Below, piece by piece: positions 36,215 to 38,978 of a stretch of 38,978 nucleotides of DNA. Under the pieces are notes generated by a model. It was not told the origin of the DNA. It ran no database searches and was given only the letters and a program-made list of their open reading frames with translations. This DNA is from Cyanobacteria bacterium CG_2015-22_32_23 (GTDB lineage Bacteria; Cyanobacteriota; Cyanobacteriia; Cyanobacteriales; Cyanobacteriaceae). The stretch lies in assembly GCA_009993045.1 (NCBI GenBank), contig JAACUG010000085.1, positions 1 through 38,978 of the forward strand. The letters run 5' to 3'. The first letter of the stretch is position 1. Every line of letters starts with the position of its first letter. Both the position numbers and the translations under genes were made by a program.

Positions 36215-36497
36215 TTTTCCACTGGTTTTTATCATATTCAGCATGAGTTAGAATGTATTTTATATAAATTAACTGATGTTCATAGTCGATGCTAACTATC
36301 AGTCTATATTTATTTCCTTTAATATTAAAAACGGTAAAATTACCAACAGCTTCTGCAGTAGGAAAATTTGATTGTAATTCGATTAAGTTATGCCAATGAG
36401 CTTTACTTGCTATTTTATACCAACTATCTAAATTTTCACTGGTGGAACTATGTTTTTGGATAAAATCCTTGATTTTGCGGTAACTGATAACGTGCAT
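36198..36497 (-). CDS. higB: HigB-type mRNA interferase toxin
   Basis: 99-residue toxin of the HigB family (RelE-like fold) that cleaves translated mRNA. Family features are the N-terminal MHVISYRKIKDF, the central SWYKIASKAHWHNLIELQ and the core strands FTVFNIKGNKYRLIVSIDYEHQLIYIKYILTHAEYDK, with the closing His-Ala-Glu-Tyr-Asp motif. The start lies only 10 bp after the fabH stop on the same strand, so leakage of fabH transcription into the pair is likely. Overlaps higA by 17 nt. Confidence 0.88.
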   Translation of the reverse strand: MHVISYRKIKDFIQKHSSTSENLDSWYKIASKAHWHNLIELQSNFPTAEAVGNFTVFNIKGNKYRLIVSIDYEHQLIYIKYILTHAEYDKNQWKNDRYF

Positions 36498-36507
36498 GAA
36501 TCATTAC

Positions 36508-37512
36508 TTACTCAAAACTTCCCCATTTGAAAACTGCAGCACCCCATGTTAAACCAGCACCAAAACCAGAAATAGCGATAGTGTTACCATGGCGAATTTT
36601 CCCTTGAGAAACAGCTTCATCTAAAGCGATAGGAATAGAAGCGGCGGAAGTATTACCATATTCACTAAGGTTACTAATGACTTTCCATGAAGGGATATTT
36701 AACCTTTCTGCAACGGCTTCGATGATTCTTTGGTTAGCTTGATGTAAGATTAGCCAGTCTATTTTATCGGTGGTTAAATCTCCCTTAAATAACGCCTTTT
36801 CGATTACTTCAGGTACTTTACTCACGGCAAAACGATAAACTTCTCTACCATTCATGGTTATTTTACCAAATCCTCCTTGAGTTATTTGTTTATTATGACC
36901 AATATTTTTTACTTCTCCTTTATAGGCTAGATTTAAAGCACTATTTAACTTACCGTTACTACACATCTCGAAACCTAACAAATTATCCCCAACTTCACTA
37001 GCCTGACATACTACTGCTCCAGCACCATCACCAAAAAGTACGCAAGTAGTGCGATCGCTCCAATCAACCCAACGGGAAAGACAATCAGCACCAATAACAA
37101 CGATATTTTCATAAACACCGTTACGGATAAACTGACTAGCAGTAATTAAGGCAAATACAAAGCCTGAACAAGCGGCGGTTAAATCAAAGGCTACGGCTTT
37201 TGTTGCACCGATAGAACCCTGTATTTGACTAGCAGAGCCAAAAAGATCATCTGGAGTAGAAGTAGCAAGAATAATCAAATCAATGTCGGCGGGGGTTAAC
37301 CCAGCATTAGATATAGCTTTTTGTGCGGCTTGAGAAGCTAAATCACTAAGGGAGTTATTGGCACAGATATGACGTTTGATGATACCCGTGCGAGTTTTAA
37401 TCCAATCGTCAGAAGTATCAACTATTTTACTTAAATCATGATTATCTAACACTTGTGTAGCTGTTGCTGAACCACTACTGACAATAGTAACGCCTTTTTT
37501 AATCTGCTCCAA
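36508..37512 (-). CDS. fabH: Beta-ketoacyl-ACP synthase III
   Basis: Condenses acetyl-CoA with malonyl-ACP to start type II fatty acid synthesis. The catalytic triad is visible: Cys115 (LTAACSGFVFA), His257 (LILHQANQRI) and Asn287 (EYGNTSAASIP), plus the C-terminal GFGAGLTWGA. 334 residues is standard. It lies downstream of plsX on the same strand (123-bp gap with heptamers), the common plsX-fabH order. fabD, often next in this cluster, is absent; a HigBA pair occupies that position instead. Confidence 0.97.
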   Translation of the reverse strand: MEQIKKGVTIVSSGSATATQVLDNHDLSKIVDTSDDWIKTRTGIIKRHICANNSLSDLASQAAQKAISNAGLTPADIDLIILATSTPDDLFGSASQIQGSIGATKAVAFDLTAACSGFVFALITASQFIRNGVYENIVVIGADCLSRWVDWSDRTTCVLFGDGAGAVVCQASEVGDNLLGFEMCSNGKLNSALNLAYKGEVKNIGHNKQITQGGFGKITMNGREVYRFAVSKVPEVIEKALFKGDLTTDKIDWLILHQANQRIIEAVAERLNIPSWKVISNLSEYGNTSAASIPIALDEAVSQGKIRHGNTIAISGFGAGLTWGAAVFKWGSFE

Positions 37513-37627
37513 TGATTTACCCCTTCAATAAATAGAAATTATGAATTAGTAATTAGGGAAAAAAAGAATTATTGAATATCTAATTTTCCATCGTTAACTA
37601 TTCACGGTCAATTGTTTATTTTCAACG

Positions 37628-37655
37628 GTTAACTGTTAACTGTCAACTGCTAACT
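37628..37655. repeat. Heptamer tandem repeat GTTAACT x4 overlapping the plsX 3' end
   Basis: GTTAACT, GTTAACT, GTCAACT and GCTAACT run in register. On the complement they encode most of the last residues of PlsX (LAVDS) and its TAA at 37636-37638, then continue into the gap before fabH. Confidence 0.75.
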
Positions 37656-38673
37656 CTTTTTTAGAAAAATCTTGATTATTTTGTATTTTTTCAATAATGC
37701 CATGTCCTACAGCTTCTTTTGCGATACGGATGGCATTAAAAATTGAAGGTGATTGAGAACTACCATGACTTACAATACAAACACCATTAACTCCTAAAAG
37801 TAATGCACCACCATGTTCAGCATGATCGATACGTTGTTTGATACGCTTAAGATTAGGCTTAAGAATACTTGCTCCAATTTTACCTCTAACACCAAAGGGT
37901 AATTCCTCCCTCATAATTTGTAACATGATTCCTCCTACGGCTTCCGCAAATTTGAGCAATACGTTACCCACAAAACCATCACAAACGATAACGTCAAAAT
38001 CTCCAGATAAAATATCTCTTCCTTCAGCATTACCTGCAAAAGAAATTTGAGGATTATTACTTAATAACTTATAGGTTTCTTTAGCTAATTCGTTACCTTT
38101 ACAAGATTCTTCTCCAATATTTACTAAACCAACCCTAGGCTCTTCTATATCTAAAACATATTTACTATAAACTGATCCCATGAGGGCAAATTGTTCTAAA
38201 TATTTAGGTTTACAATCAACATTCGCTCCCACATCAAGAAGAATCACAGATTTATTTGCATACATAGTCGGGAATACCGCCCCAATAGCAGGACGATCAA
38301 TGCCTTTAATTCTGCCTAATCCAAGCAATGCTGCCGCCATAGCAGCCCCTGAATGTCCTGCCGACACAACACCTTGCGCTCGGTTTTCTTTGACTAAATT
38401 CATTGCTACATTAATGGAAGCATTGGGCTTACGGCGAACACCTACTAATGCTTCTTCTTCCATGGAGACAACACCATCGGCAGGTACAATTTCAATATTG
38501 TTGAGTGTATTACCATGTTTTTCTATTTCCGCCTGAATTGCATCAGGATTACCTACTAATAGTATATCAACTTCAAGTTCTGCTGCGGCACGGATTGCAC
38601 CTGCAACAATCTCATCAGGGGCGTTATCTCCACCCATTGCATCTACTGCTATTTTTGTGCGTGTCTCAAGCAT
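37636..38673 (-). CDS. plsX: Phosphate acyltransferase PlsX
   Basis: Peripheral membrane enzyme converting acyl-ACP and phosphate to acyl phosphate, the acyl donor for PlsY in phosphatidic acid synthesis. The N-terminal IAVDAMGGDNAPDEIVAGA (about 8-26), VSAGHSGAAMAAALLGLGRI near 102, VNIGEESCKGNELAKETY near 199, VIVCDGFVGNVLLKFAEA near 231 and EHGGALLLGVNGVCIVSHGSS near 287 are all typical. 345 residues. The last five residues are encoded by a heptamer repeat, suggesting the C-terminus was recently rewritten. Upstream of fabH on the same strand. Confidence 0.96.
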   Translation of the reverse strand: MLETRTKIAVDAMGGDNAPDEIVAGAIRAAAELEVDILLVGNPDAIQAEIEKHGNTLNNIEIVPADGVVSMEEEALVGVRRKPNASINVAMNLVKENRAQGVVSAGHSGAAMAAALLGLGRIKGIDRPAIGAVFPTMYANKSVILLDVGANVDCKPKYLEQFALMGSVYSKYVLDIEEPRVGLVNIGEESCKGNELAKETYKLLSNNPQISFAGNAEGRDILSGDFDVIVCDGFVGNVLLKFAEAVGGIMLQIMREELPFGVRGKIGASILKPNLKRIKQRIDHAEHGGALLLGVNGVCIVSHGSSQSPSIFNAIRIAKEAVGHGIIEKIQNNQDFSKKELAVDS

Positions 38674-38978
38674 TGCTCAAATTTATAGGGTTAAAGTCTA
38701 TCAGATTATATCATACTAAAGGAATTAACAATGAACAATGCACAACTAATAAGTAACCAAAATTAATTCTATGTTTACTTTATCAAAGGGTAAGGGGTAA
38801 AGGGCAATGGGCAATGGGCAATGGGCAAAGGGCAATGGGCAAAGGGCAAAGGGCAATGGGCAATGGGCAATGGGCAATGGGCAAGGGGCAAAGGGCAAAG
38901 GGCAAAGGGCAAAGGGCAATGGGCAATGGGCAATGGGCAATGGGCAAAGGGTTAAAGGGCAAAGGGCAAAGGGCAAAG
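38674..38978. other. Right-edge intergenic region, mostly heptamer array
   Basis: The first 110 bp are the plsX upstream region, with short AACAATG-like heptamers near 38728-38741. The rest is the AAAGGGC/AATGGGC array, which runs off the window edge. No gene is supported: the frame 38746-38976 on the minus strand is simply the repeat translated (Cys-Pro-Leu-rich). Confidence 0.7.
38785..38978. repeat. Large two-variant heptamer array AAAGGGC/AATGGGC
   Basis: About 27 tandem 7-nt units, nearly all AAAGGGC or AATGGGC in an irregular alternation, with rare variants (AAGGGGC, a short phase break near 38951). It reaches the last base of the window, so the true length is unknown. Same family as 2883-2917. 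Confidence 0.95.

Noticed and set aside
38746-38976. 76-codon minus-strand frame rich in Cys, Pro, Leu, Ala
   Set aside because: It is only the AAAGGGC/AATGGGC heptamer array translated; no start signal and no sequence outside the repeat.
38785-38978. Heptamer array considered as a telomere-like or origin iteron region
   Set aside because: No DnaA boxes, rep gene or terminus context; the same unit occurs as a short array inside the window, so a dispersed STRR is a better explanation.

Overview
The window is chromosomal DNA from a low-GC, probably unicellular, cyanobacterium. The evidence is an allophycocyanin core gene (apcF), light-independent protochlorophyllide reductase genes (chlL, chlN), a carboxysomal-type beta-carbonic anhydrase, a plastoquinone-type prenyltransferase and eleven copies of the cyanobacterial HIP1 octamer GCGATCGC. 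Gene content and scattered transporter subunits recall Synechocystis, Geminocystis or Cyanobacterium, but no species can be named from this sequence alone.

Layout. 1-7.6 kb: housekeeping genes (UbiA-type prenyltransferase, CoaX, LipA, MreB, PgsA), then two head-to-head permease genes of the branched-chain amino acid/urea ABC family (natC-like and urtC). A textbook NtcA-type promoter (GTA-N8-TAC, 22 nt, GATAAT) lies in front of urtC. 7.8-11.6 kb: the main accessory block. It holds tRNA-Thr(UGU), a MotB/OmpA-like stator gene, a divergent toxin-antitoxin pair, and a 790-residue MotA/TolQ/ExbB-like protein with a long repetitive tail and a tryptophan-ladder C-terminus. The pair resembles ZorA/ZorB of the Zorya defence system, but no effector gene is nearby. 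12-22.5 kb: Ycf45-like R3H ATPase, ilvH, CNNM/CBS membrane protein, a methyltransferase, a matrixin-like protease, secG-gpmI, apcF and an HtrA/Deg protease.

22.9-26.8 kb: a chlL-chlN gene group interrupted by three tandem, diverged copies of one small soluble protein gene. 26.9-35.4 kb: an exported unknown, an L,D-transpeptidase, a DUF2232-type membrane protein, a CobT-like protein overlapping a small coiled-coil gene tail to tail, carbonic anhydrase, a lipoprotein solute-binding protein and a succinate-semialdehyde dehydrogenase. 35.4-38.7 kb: a decapitated PEP-CTERM gene, a HigBA toxin-antitoxin pair and fabH-plsX.

The intergenic DNA is unusually structured. At least six families of heptanucleotide tandem repeats (STRR type) occur, several starting at or within a few bases of stop codons. 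Two copies of a MITE-like element with 16-bp terminal inverted repeats carry one heptamer family, and a second palindromic element sits in front of chlN. The right edge is a 190-bp array alternating two heptamer variants.
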